From Saccoglossus kowalevskii (Eukaryota > Hemichordata > Enteropneusta > Harrimaniidae), in contig NW_003156238.1 of assembly GCF_000003605.2 (NCBI RefSeq), positions 340,690 to 360,877 on the forward strand: DNA of 20,188 nucleotides, read 5' to 3'. The notes under the pieces were generated by a model that was not told where the DNA came from, did not search any database, and was given only the letters and a program-made list of their open reading frames with translations. Below, in pieces: positions 1 through 9,944 of this stretch; the stretch's first letter is position 1, and every line of letters begins with the position of its first letter. The position numbers and the translations under genes are program-made.

Positions 1-880
1 GTACATCATTAAATGTGAAGTCGTTTGATAATATCGCGGAATCTACATACAGAATAACAGCGTGTGTTATCAACAGAGTTTATTGACAGTCACATTTTAG
101 ACGTTTCCCATGAACGAAACGTTATCTCAACTGGCACGATGAAAATCCTAGAACGACACATATTTTTATTATTTATTTGGAAAGTTAATGGAAAAAAATG
201 TGTTATGAATTCCCTTTTATCTGATATTTTTTTAACAAATTTACTAATTGTGTATACCATCAAGTGACCAACTTGGGTTATTAACATCCGTTTGCCACTG
301 ATAAATGTCTTAGACCACTGAATTCATTGAGGTAAACCAGGGAGCCTGCAGCGTTCATCGTAATTATCTATTTCAGGTAAAATATACCATTCAAGAAACT
401 AGTAAAGTTCAGACAATATGAAAACAACTAGGATAGTCAAAGACATATTGGAAAAGTAAAAGACATTGCAAAAACCATAAAATCTCAAAAATATTCTGGC
501 ATATAAATACTGTCCTTCTTTTTTGCTCGAAGTAATCCAGAGTTGAACGAGATGAATCAACGCTATAGTCCGCTATCTTTATCTTAATATTGGAAGCAAC
601 CATAATTTTATGGGGGACCTCGGTTCATAACTTGAGGGGAGTTAACACCCATTATTTTAAAAATGTCTTTATCAATAAAACTCTAAGTTACTGTTGAACA
701 TTTTTAGTGGAGCAATAATATATTTGACAGGAATATTTAAAAACTGTATCACAATAGCAATTAAAACAGCTTTGTGCATTTATAAATATTACTTCCCTGT
801 CAAATTAATGGTTCATGCTTATTTTAATTTGAACAGGCTATTTCTATCACGCTTTGCCAGGCTCATATTTATATCCAATC
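1..880. other. AT-rich intergenic stretch, no gene recognised
   Basis: The open frames here (67, 65, 64 and 95 codons) overlap one another on both strands, have an AT-driven composition and match no family I recognise. I see no transposon ends, tRNA-like sequence or clear promoter. The downstream boundary of the minus-strand recombinase remnant may fall in the last 100-200 bases, but no homology can be followed past about 1075. Confidence 0.5.
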
Positions 881-1074
881 AGAAGATTCCAACTACAGAC
901 GATTCCCCGCAAATGTTAGAGGGCGCTATAGCTAAATATTTATCACCATTAATATTATTAAGACTGATTAAGAGATTATAAACGGCACGCGAGGGTATTT
1001 CGTAGCGGATATAAGACCTCTCAGGGGAAATTTGCATTTTAGGCGGGAAATAATCACCGAGCACAGCCTCCCTT

Positions 1075-2095
1075 CTCCCTTCATTCCGATGGCCACTTAA
1101 ATTCATGATTATCCGTGTTGGTATTCCAGCGTCGTTCAATGATTTTATATATAGTGGTTGCTCTCACACTGTGGTGAGTGTACAGCATGCTCAACTCTGC
1201 GGCCGCTGATATTTTTTCATCATTTCCCCCAAGTATTGTGACCCAAAGGAGCGTTTGTATACCAAGTTGTTTCCCTTCCTGTGAAGTTACTAATAGGCCT
1301 CTGGAAAACACATTATTGCTTGGGTGAAGCTTACTTGTATAATTTGGAATGGCCGTAACTCATGTCTCCCGCACTGATAACCGTTTTGTGCTGGATTTTA
1401 TCTTTTCACTCCCTCTTCAAACTTTTAACTTTCCCTATAAAAACATTATTAGCAGTTTTGAATTCCCGATCTTTGATAATGTTAATGGGGCGATTGAATG
1501 GAGCATTGGTTATGTGGCGATGGAGTGCTGCTCGAATTTTAGCGTAGCTTCTTATGCTGTATTCGTTCCCGTCTCTAGCCCTGACCTCGGCATAATAATG
1601 CTTCAATATTTTTGCCAGCTCTTGCACTTCCACCATTTCGAAAGCTGGGTCGATTTCCAGAACACCACACTATACAAGAAAAACAATTTTACTACGGAGA
1701 TTGAATCATCATGGGGTCAAATGTTCAACGCATTGTTTACAAACAATGAAAATGGCGGCGTTCGGCGGTACAAACTAAAGTAACGATATGTCATTTTTTA
1801 TTTTGACTTTTATCACATTTGAGTAATTTCACACCCCATTTTGCGGAGGCGTTAGTATTCACTTCATTTGTTTCTTTGTTGCCAAGTTGTCGACCATTTT
1901 TGCAGAAAATTCTGGAAATATTTGCCCTTCGGCAGACACCGGCATCTGTTGATATGGCTCGTTATTACTGCCGGCGTTCTGTTGCTCCCATTTAATTGTA
2001 GCTTGAAGAAGTTGTTCATCAGGAGCGTCAATGTCACCCAGCCGGTCCTGTTTGAAAATGAGATCAAAATTGATCTGAGGCTCGTCGTCTGACAT
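1075..2095 (-). pseudogene. Crypton-type tyrosine recombinase remnant (DUF3504 / KIAA1958-like)
   Basis: Read from 2095 downwards, the pieces follow the family order but sit in different frames. An acidic N-terminal leader starts MSDDEPQINFD and contains DEQLLQATIKWE. After a frameshift near 1875 comes NASAKWGVKLL, like the family's NTKxxxKWxxxLL entry. The segment at about 1660-1400 contains FEMVEVQELAKILKHYYAEV and later FNRPINIIKDREF, which is the typical core-binding region. An in-frame TGA follows KSLKRE, then KIQHKTVIS. The middle of the catalytic domain, around the first catalytic Arg, is missing. The C-terminal part has YTHHSVRATTI (about 1145-1185), then a frameshift and GIPTRIIMNLSGHRNEG (about 1081-1130). 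HxxR and the later GH motif are tyrosine-recombinase catalytic-box hallmarks. Known: animal DUF3504 proteins derive from Crypton DNA transposons. Inferred: a dead copy with two frameshifts, at least one stop and one internal deletion. A short intron is possible between 1830 and 1666, where TTTTTCTTGTATAG resembles an acceptor. Confidence 0.85.
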
Positions 2096-3969
2096 AATTA
2101 TTATGTTCTGAAAATGCCGCTAGTGACTTGCAGACGACAATATTTATCATATTTCAATCCAGTTTATCCCAGTTTTTGTATTCATCAAACAGGACCCGAG
2201 TCATATATTGCTTCAGCCAATCAGATGGCTAGATTCACACTGGTCACATTATAAGTATAAATATATATACACTGAACACTATATTGCAAAATGCCTATCA
2301 GATTTCGAAACATTACTGGCCTATTGAGACTGAAAGATGCACAATGTAGTTCCATGCACAATATAGTTCCCGTCAAATTTATTCAAAACTCTCCAATTTC
2401 TTCATTGGCAGATAATTATTTGAATATTACCAGTAGTATTATCGCTACAGTTTGAAATGTAATATTATAGAACATATTCATTTTCAGTTAGCAGGGAATT
2501 CTTTATAGACGGTATTCATTCAATACGACACTGATTTGTGCAAGTTGTAAAACAATTGTAATAATGATGTTTTCAAACAACAACCAATAAAATTAAAATA
2601 TCCTGTAGTTTATTGTAATACAAGTGTACGTGAAAACATAATTAAATCTAAATCTAATCTTTATTACTAAATATTCATAAACAACATTTAAAACATATTT
2701 AGTTTCACCATACTTAGAGAAATATGTTGTTTTCTTCACAGTAGAATTGTCAGGTTGGGTAAATTTGTTACTATCTTTGTTTCAAATCAAAGTTTTAAAT
2801 AAAGACAGAGCTCGAAAACTACCCGGATATGTGATAAACGGCAAATGACGTGGTTAGAACATTCAGGAATCGGCAATGATAATTGATTTTATTATATACT
2901 GTTGCTTGTGATATTTGTATCGAACTTTAGCTCAGGACTCAACATTTGTTTCTCGTTTTTTAAATCTGTTTCTACATTTATCTCATGAATAATTTGCTGT
3001 TATTGTGAAAATTGTCTGTCCGAACATTCTACATATTTGCTGAAAACACCAGAGTGTTTACCCGTATTACTGTATGACAGTGGCTCTTGGTTCACTACAT
3101 ACATAGTAACAGACAAAGACACGTGAAATCAACTCAAAAATTATTTAGTTTAACAAGAAAGTCAAATATGAAATACTATTACTATTGTGCATCTCGTCAT
3201 ATTGAAATATTCGCCTATTCAAACCCAGGAACAATGAAATCAAAATTGTTTGCACACAAATGTCGTCAGCTGTGATAGGCCCATTTAAGATATCCCAATC
3301 AATTTCCAGTTGAAATTCGTCAACTAATTTAAACGTAAACCAAATTGAAAAGAGAAAAACGTTGCATTACCCAGCATATACCATATTTCATAGAGGGCTT
3401 TCGTTCTTTAAGGATGTTATAATATTAAAAACAATGAAATGGCGAAACCATTGCAACTTATATCCAAAACCTTGTAAACTATGCATAACACAAATATAGA
3501 TAGCGGAGAAATATCAACTTCCTAATTTGGTTACTATTTCAATCACATGTTTTTTAATCTACTCGTCTATATCCCTCATGGATAATTCATAATTAAAGAT
3601 ACCATCAAACCTCAATTCTCTAAAATCAGTGAATGAAAATCAGTAGCTTAAGGGGCATTCTCGTCTCGTGTTGGTTCCGGTTTCCAATTTAACCCTAAAT
3701 TCATAACTAATAATGGTTTGACATTGAATCTTTAATAGTGGCATTGTCCTGTCAGCGTCAGTAGTGTTGGACTTCCAATACTATCTGGAAATCATGCCAG
3801 GAATTGCAAATACAAACAATGCATTAAGAAAATATTTAAATAACAATAGTAGGCTATTTAAGACATGTGTGACAACTTGTGCCCATACATAGTGTGGTTA
3901 ATCCAAACCTACCTATTCAAATCAGGACAAACAATCAGCAACCACTTGTCTGTTTATTGACACCGATGT
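2096..3969. other. AT-rich intergenic stretch without a supported gene
   Basis: No open frame here resembles a known protein; the longest, a 62-codon frame at 3087-3275, has no recognisable motif. The stretch holds a 17-bp tandem duplication at 2337-2370. Near 2648-2665 is a short repeated AAATCT run next to the complement of a poly(A) signal, which might be the tail of an old minus-strand retroelement, but no coding remnant supports that. Confidence 0.5.
2337..2370. repeat. 17-bp tandem duplication, two copies
   Basis: Two adjacent 17-bp units, ATGCACAATGTAGTTCC and ATGCACAATATAGTTCC, differ at one base. This is a simple local duplication with no apparent function. Confidence 0.85.
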
Positions 3970-4096
3970 TGTAGTAATTAACATGTCAATGAGCTAGAAT
4001 ATATGTGTACACATAATTACAATTGCCCTGTATCTAACCATTTGATGAGGTATGTAACTTGCCTCTATATAAAGGCTGTGCGTTTACAATACAGTT
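3970..4096 (+). repeat. 5' LTR, 3'-truncated
   Basis: About 127 bp align with the first two thirds of the 3' LTR. Both open with TGTAG and share the 18-base block ACATGTCAATGAGCTAGA and then ATATGTGTACACATAATT. A TATATAAA box lies at 4066-4073, the expected U3 promoter. By hand alignment there are about 17 substitutions and one roughly 3-base indel against the 3' copy, so the element is not recent. Similarity stops at about 4096, where a deletion has removed the R/U5 end and the primer-binding site. Confidence 0.88.
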
Positions 4097-5623
4097 TTAA
4101 ACAGAAATGATTTCGAAATTACAAGTGATACTGTAACTCTTGTGGTAACCAACAAAAATGTATTTACATATGGAAACCAACAGAAAGTGGATGTGCTAGG
4201 TACTGTCAATGATAATGTTGACTCGGCTGGGCGATTAGAAAATCTGAAATTTATGGTTGTTGATACTTGGGACTCGTTTATTTTAGAATATCCTTCCGCA
4301 AGTCAACTTGGGTTTATACAGATTAATCCTAGCTGCCCTAATACTGTATCATTTGCTCAAAAATAATTGCATAAAATGTCAAGTCGAATAGAAGGATGGG
4401 TTACCAAGGTCCAAATATTTAGATTTAAACTAATCCATCGTTCTAGAATAAATAATCCAAGCGATTATATATCGTGACACTGCCGTTCTCCTAACCATCA
4501 TAGTGAAAAAAGAACGGATGAACACGTTTCGTTCATTCATAAACATGCGTTGCCTAGTGCTGTAGCGATGAAAGGAATTCAGTTGCAACTCAAAATGTCA
4601 AAACTTTGATGTTTGTTATTCAAAGTTTGGGGACCAATTGTTGGCATAAGGTACCACAAAATGTTAATAGAGAATTCGTGAAAATCTTCAAACTAATTCA
4701 GGACGAATTGTGCTTTATGAACGGTGTGTTACTGAGAGGGCCACCGATCGTGATACCTGAATCAATTCAAAGTCAAATAATTTCTATTTTTCCTAAAACC
4801 AAGGCAATGGTGAAAGACAAGCTATGGTTTCCTGCAATGGTTTCTTCGGTTGACAAAACCATATCAGATGCCTGTCAGGTTGACATTGATATAAAAACAA
4901 AAGAGCCATTGAAACCATCACAATTACATACAGTTTGGTCTGACGTCGCAACTGACATGTATGATCTCTTGTCATCTGGCCAATATTAAGTTGTTGTAAT
5001 TGACGAATAATCAAGGTTCTCGGAAATAAAAAAATCAACTAGTTCTAGTGCTGTGATACCCAAAGTTGATTATATATTACCTTCATATGGATATCCATCA
5101 AATTTGAAAAGTGGCAACAGTCTCCCAGATAATTCAAATGTTTTTAAATTTTGTTCGAAAGATTCAGGTTTCCATCACCAGAAAATAACACTAGAATTTC
5201 CGCGCGAACGGACTAGCAGAGAACTTCATGAAAAAATGGGAAAGTTAATCAGATGCCCCTTAATTGAAAAACAAAATGAAAGCTAGAAATTCGCAAGTTT
5301 TTATTGAAATTTTATCGAAAGGAAGTATGATAACGGCAGAGAATAAACAAGGAAAAAGTATTACTCGTGACAAGTCATTCTTTAAAGCTTTCAATGGTGT
5401 AAAGAGTGGAGAAAATGTACACGAATCTGAAAATGATATCGATGCAGGTTTCTCTATTCCTGAATGCCCTACACATAATGTTGAACCGAGAGTTCGGCAC
5501 CAAGTGCAATTGCCAGATACTGACGAAAACCCAATTCGGCGTTCTACTAGAATTAGAAAAGCAAATATTAATCCAGATTTCCATAATTACAAACAATATT
5601 TATTATCAATTGTATTTAATTAA
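4097..5623 (+). pseudogene. Broken Ty3/gypsy pol remnants: protease, RNase H tail, integrase
   Basis: The first part (4097-4366) resembles the second half of a retropepsin: FTYGN, then VDVLGTV, then LKFMVVDTWDSFILEYPSA and LGFI. The catalytic DTG half is missing. From about 4377, SRIEGWVTKVQIFRFKLI and NNPSDYIS, then TGA (4475-4477) and H, match the RNase H C-terminus; the TGA is most simply a CGA Arg codon decayed at a CpG. After a second TGA (4607-4609) and a frameshift, 4606-5286 holds integrase: GVLLRGPPIVIP, a damaged zinc-finger region, LHTVWSDVATDMYDLLSSG, then two stops (4987, 5008) and AVIPKVDYILPSYGYP with GFHHQKITLEFP. The tail from 5264 has KGSMITAENKQGKSITR and RRSTRIRK, the usual Ty3/gypsy pol end. 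Reverse transcriptase is entirely absent, so at least two internal deletions are needed. No functional product is possible. Confidence 0.9.
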
Positions 5624-5674
5624 CTATTGATGTTGACTGATTTTCTTACTTACTTGTCAGCTGTTGTCTTTATT

Positions 5675-5688
5675 AAGGAGGGGAGGGG
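5675..5688 (+). other. Polypurine tract (plus-strand primer site)
   Basis: AAGGAGGGGAGGGG lies immediately 5' of the TG that opens the 3' LTR. An uninterrupted purine run at exactly this position is the known RNase H-resistant primer for plus-strand synthesis in LTR retroelements, and it fixes the LTR boundary. Confidence 0.9.
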
Positions 5689-5882
5689 TGTAGCAATTTA
5701 CATGTCAATGAGCTAGAAAATATGTGTACACATAATTGCCATTGCCTTGTATCTGACCATCTGGTTAGTTATGTAACTCTCTCTCTTTATATAAAGGTTG
5801 TACGTTTACAATAAAGTTAGTCTGTATTGGTGATTGCCGCGTGCTTGTCTCTTTCTCTGGTCTGCAACCATGAAATATTACA
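5689..5882 (+). repeat. 3' LTR, 194 bp, TG...CA ends
   Basis: It begins TGTAGCAATTTACATG and ends AAATATTACA, so it has canonical TG/CA termini. It includes a TATATAAA box at 5788-5795 and an AATAAA poly(A) signal at 5810-5815, followed by a T/G-rich stretch. The order U3 promoter, poly(A) signal and short U5 fits a compact LTR. It appears complete, unlike the 5' copy. Confidence 0.9.
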
Positions 5883-6421
5883 GATGGGTGTGAGGCATCT
5901 ACAATCCAACCAGTCGGTTTCAAATCGACTCTATGCCAAGTTTCTTGTTATTGATAGTGGTTTCTAAATCGATCGGTTAAACATGTTTAATGCCAAAAGC
6001 GTGAACGACATTGGCATTTATTGAACGACAGCAATTTGTTAAAGTACAGTGTCACTCACACCTCGCAGTCACGATTGCCTTTATTAAATGTAGGTAGATA
6101 ATTTGTAAAGAGAACTATTTGAGTTTGAGTTTGTCCATCTTACTTTTAGGTCCATGAAAGTTATGTGTTAATATGCTCAAACAAGCTCATCGAACTGGGT
6201 AAAGTATAATGAAGAAGCAATAAGGTAAATAAATAGTCACGTGAATAAAGCGGCTAGTTCGATGTGGATGGTTGGATACATTTGCTATCTTTCAGTGATG
6301 ACATTCAGATCTCACTCTTGTTTTCTCAAATACACGTTTCAGTTGGTTTAAATTGCCAGTGAAAGCGCGGTGGTCGTTGCGCTGCGCATGTCCTAGATAT
6401 ATGGGTCTTATATAAACAAAG
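5883..6421. other. Intergenic stretch ending in a promoter-like segment
   Basis: No open frame is recognisable in most of this stretch. The last 60 bases differ from their surroundings: GCGCTGCGCATG resembles an NRF-1-type palindrome, TATATAAA lies at 6410-6417, and AAGATGGCGAC at 6419-6429 matches the YY1-type motif often found at animal start codons. The TATA-like run is too close to the ATG to set its transcription start. These motif readings are by eye and unscored. Confidence 0.35.
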
Positions 6422-6999
6422 ATGGCGACTTTGACTGTTGCGCAGATCAACGAGTACGCACTGAGACGTTTCCAAGCTTTAATTGAGTAATTTTCATGTT
6501 ATTGGAAGGTATCGAAGAAGTCACTGGCGGCAATCAGTGCAAGTCGCGGCAAGGTCAAACCTCATATGATTTCCATTTTAAGAGCGCATTGGATTGTGGG
6601 AAAATCAATGTTTATCAACACAAATGTCGCTTTAACAATTCCCTTTTTTCTTGACTTTGCCGAATAACTCTTTACTCAACTGTCATTGAAATTTATCAAT
6701 ATTCACTAAGTTCAAAATAAAGCAAGTGGGTTTGTTATGTCGATAGTAGCAAATGAATTAAGCCTCTGTAATTTTAACCGACCAATGTGCCAATAAATAC
6801 TTTGCATAGTAGCAATTATTTATAAAATAGAGGTATGCAACTTTTATACCTACGGACAGTGATAACTGACGATGACTTCGGCAGAATCTATTACCTTTTG
6901 TCTGAATCAATCGATGAAGTTCTAATCAATAAAATAAAAGAACACAGTGCACGCTCTGATATGTTTGAGGATATTGCCTCAGTATTTCAAGACCATTAA
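6422..6999 (+). CDS. Candidate two-exon small gene, CARD-like (death-fold) protein
   Basis: Exon 1 (6422-6486) opens with ATG in an AAGATGGCG context and encodes MATLTVAQINEYALRRFQAL followed by I and a split codon. A possible donor GTAATT follows at 6487. Exon 2 (6831-6999) is preceded by TTTATAAAATAG, a plausible though pyrimidine-poor acceptor. The split codon GA|A restores the frame into GMQLLYLRTVITDDDFGRI and onwards, ending MFEDIASVFQDH and TAA. The joined product is 77 residues with a 344-bp intron. The pattern of amphipathic helices, with a VITDDDFGRI turn like the G-[VIL]-[LI]-T-x-[DE]-[DE] step of CARD helices 2-3 and a late FEDIASVF helix, recalls a CARD, a death-fold adaptor module of apoptosis and innate immunity. 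Seen: open frames and matching splice phase. Inferred: splicing and the CARD assignment. It could instead be the first exons of a longer gene (GTATTT at 6982 is a possible further donor) or a coincidence. Confidence 0.35.
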
Positions 7000-8559
7000 C
7001 ACTTACACATTTTGCAAGAACAAATCCAATTTTTGTTAATGATAAACAAAATGTAGATCCTTACATTACTAGTAATGTAACAATTACTTTTTCAATCTTA
7101 ACTGGAGTAATATTGATCACATTTTTTTGTGAATATAGTTGCTCGAATAGGACCTTCTGAACGTCTAACCTTCTAAACGACTATCAGAACATCATACCTT
7201 ATAAACAGAGAGCTGTTACTGCTACAATCTGGCTGTGATAACAGTTCAAATTTAATAGTGACACACTCTATTTCAAAACAGGTTTAATAATGTTCGAAAA
7301 TGCATTACTTCATATTTTTTTTACTTTTATCCACGATTGTCGAGCTGTACTTATATTACCCATGGAAATATACTAATCTCACAGAGGCAACTAAGTCAGA
7401 ACTATGCGGGACACCTTGGCAGTATGTCCAAACTATGACGTAGTCCAAACTGTGATGCTGAACCAGTTAAATGCACGATGGATAGTCAAATATTTATTTG
7501 ACAAATTGGTCAGTCAACAATTATTTAATAATAGGTATTGAAAATACAATATTTCAATAAAGTTCACAATACTACTGCATCAGAGTGATATCCATTCACA
7601 CATACTAAATTACCAGCATGTTTTCTGTCACAAGGTAAATTATACGGCATTATAGTGAGGCAGTGTGATTAAAATAAGATCCCAGTTTGGGCATTTTTAA
7701 AACAATTATGTTTATTTTTATTATACATTTACTTTTACCTTATTCTAATTCATCATTTGTTTAATGGCAATTTATTTTAAAAGTTTTTGGTAATCGTGAA
7801 AAACCTACAAGGATCCACTGGGAGTTGGACAAACTTATGTATTTTAACAAATTATTAAATAATAAAATGTTATATAACTGTTTTTTACTCCCCCTACATG
7901 GTATCGATTTCAAGTAATCACTGATCTTTGTGAACATGCCACTCCTTACGTTATCACAATCTTCGTTACCCGCTAATGCTATATGCAAATTTGAATGCGC
8001 GATGTAGACACATTCACATTATGGTAAAATATCCCAAGGGTTGAAACTCACCAGGACTGTGGCCTAAAATCACGCATGGTATGGGTTTCATTTTGAAGAT
8101 AATCATCGCATCTTAATTATAAAGGTTGGCCAGGGAAGATGCCCGGAAAGTTAAATATTGGGGTCAATTTTGCAATTGTCTTTGAATGCTAAAAAGTCAT
8201 GTTCTGCCTTTTATAGACTGGCACAGACTGGGCAATTTTTTCCTTTTTAAATTTAAAATTAAATAAAAAAATAGCGAAATTGAGGTGTTAACGCGAAATC
8301 CCCTGTAACTGCGAAATAACCCAGACTGGACGTTTTTGCCGCGCCATCTGTGGTGAAAGCAGGAACTAGTGTATTTTCATACTAGTGTTTATGTTAATGG
8401 CAGAATTACAGGCAAGAACGTTATCCAATCAGAGTAATTTGACCATTAAACTATATCTAGTTATCCTTTGTACCTGAAGACTTTTCATCAAGTTTCTCGA
8501 TTGTCAATCATAACAAACGAATTACTATTTATAACGTCTGTACACATTATTCTAAATAA
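7000..8559. other. AT-rich intergenic stretch, no gene recognised
   Basis: The only longer frame, 75 codons on the minus strand at 7761-7988, has no recognisable motif and ordinary AT-rich composition. A degenerate 17-bp tandem pair beginning GTCCAAACT lies at 7426-7459. No transposon ends or RNA genes were recognised. Confidence 0.5.
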
Positions 8560-8676
8560 ATGGAGAGAAGTAGCTTACGTGTAGCTTTATCTCACCTGGG
8601 TTACAGTGAAGCGCGATCTGCACAGAAGACAATAATTGATGGTTTTACTGACGGGAAGATTGTGAAAAAAACATGA
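8560..8676 (+). pseudogene. Short coding-looking patch, possibly a RecQ-like helicase N-terminus
   Basis: A 38-codon frame opens with ATG and has balanced, non-AT-driven residue use. The core reads LSHLGYSEARSAQKTIIDGF then TDGK. This resembles the LGY..LR..Q...I..F..GK lead-in (Q-motif region) that precedes the Walker A motif of RecQ-like DEAD/H helicases. The frame stops before any Walker A loop and no later helicase motif was found downstream. It may be a decayed fragment, a lone first exon or a coincidence. A stop lies directly before the ATG, so the frame does not extend upstream. Confidence 0.2.
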
Positions 8677-8899
8677 GTGAGAGGGGATGCTGGAACCATT
8701 ACTATGCCTTATGATGATAGTTATCACAGCTGTATTGTATTAAGATTGGCTATAGCCTTGTCACTAAAGTAATAACAATGCAATACTTAGTTATGTCTGC
8801 CAGCTGTTATATTTCGTAGTGTGAAATAGGTAAATAGAACAATGATACGAACAAATTGTGCTTCTGGTAGGGTAAATCAAAATATATAGAAATTGGGAA

Positions 8900-9420
8900 G
8901 GGAAGTCATGATGGACAGTACCTTCTGCAAGTGAGAGTCGCTGAAGTAGGCGGTAAGCATGAGGGAACAGTAAAACTAGCTAGAGAAAACGATATGAGAG
9001 GGGTAAACAAGAGAAACAAGAGGGAATGTTGTGATAAGAAAGAGATGAAATACAGCTAACCAAAGGAAAGGCCAGGATATGAATGAATAAAAGCTTGCGT
9101 CCAAGGGGTGCTAAGTGAGAGAGAGAGAGAGAGGCTCGTGGTAAGCATAAGGGAAAGCCGTGAGGGGTGGCAATTGAAAGACGGAAGCCTGGAAATGATT
9201 GTAACCACGGAAGGGGCCACATACGTGAATGGAATCTAGAGGCGTGACAAGGAGTTCATGATAAACAGGAGCAATTCTGCGAAGCCGGCAAGGATTTGTG
9301 AGGAAGAAGGGTGGATGGGAAGTGGCAGAAAACATATAGGAAGATTAGAAGAAGACAAAACCGAGAGAGAAGGTCAGTAGAGGCGGAGGTGAGAGGGGGC
9401 ACCAACTGATGCATTTACTA
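8900..9420. repeat. Purine-rich strand-asymmetric block with a (GA)n core
   Basis: Counting four 60-base rows by hand (8941, 9001, 9061, 9301) gave about 73, 77, 70 and 83% purine on the plus strand, unlike flanking DNA. A pure GA run of 17 bases sits at 9117-9133. A 16-base unit GGTAAGCATGAGGGAA (8952-8967) recurs with one mismatch at 9140-9155, suggesting an old duplication with a 188-bp offset. Open frames on the pyrimidine-rich minus strand (8980-9335) are products of this bias and are not called. Confidence 0.75.
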
Positions 9421-9944
9421 ATCACCACCCATAGCAACACATGCGGTGTGTGTGATATGTTTGAATGATATGGTACAATACATGCGAGGGTTAGCACAGG
9501 ATGTTTAAATCCCTGTTTGTTATTGTGTATATTATAATAACGTGTAGTGTGACATTTTTCTGATTTATATTTTGTAAACTCTGTTTATTATGTATTATGT
9601 TGATATTGAAGTTATTGCAGCTCACCTTGTTGACGCATTCTATTTATACAAGTTAAATAACCTAATTTTAACGTAGTAATGGTTTCACCTCATACTATTT
9701 TCATATTTTTCAAAAGTAAACAAATATTAAAAAGGCAATTATACACGCCCACGAAATACCGTTTGTAGTAACTGACAGCTGTTATGAATACAACAATTGT
9801 CAGGGTGAATTCTGAATATATATATTGAGCAAAAGAGGAAGTCTGGAGGCTATATAGAAAGGGGCCAGGCAGGCTTATTGGCGAAAAAAGGTAAGCCATG
9901 CTAGATGGGGACATGGGAAGTTAACCGAGATTGGTGTAGGCGGA

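Larger units (their letters stand above)
3970..5882 (+). mobile_element. Internally deleted Ty3/gypsy LTR retrotransposon
   Basis: The element is bounded by related LTR sequences that start TGTAG. It carries a polypurine tract directly before the 3' LTR and, in order, fragments of protease, RNase H and integrase on the plus strand, which is the Ty3/gypsy arrangement. The five bases before the 5' LTR (GATGT, 3965-3969) and after the 3' LTR (GATGG, 5883-5887) match at four of five positions, consistent with a 5-bp target-site duplication. Gag, the primer-binding site, the protease active site, the reverse transcriptase and most of RNase H are gone, leaving about 1.9 kb against the roughly 4-6 kb usual for the group. 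It cannot be autonomous. The clade within Ty3/gypsy is not determined. Confidence 0.9.

Noticed and set aside
1349-1783. 144-codon plus-strand open frame
   Set aside because: It lies antisense to the Crypton-type recombinase pieces, which have clear family motifs; the plus-strand frame has none and is a shadow.
2640-2670. Possible retroelement tail (AAATCT repeats next to the complement of AATAAAG)
   Set aside because: No coding remnant was found on the minus strand upstream of it, and AT-rich DNA gives such runs easily.
5900-5940. tRNA T-arm-like sequence (AGTCGGTTTCAAATCGACT)
   Set aside because: The stem can pair but the loop does not fit the TTCRANY pattern, and no acceptor stem, D-arm or A box was found around it, so neither a tRNA nor a tRNA-derived SINE is supported.
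8980-9335. Two minus-strand frames rich in Leu, Ser and Pro
   Set aside because: They are translations of the pyrimidine strand of the purine-rich block, so their composition and openness follow from that bias.
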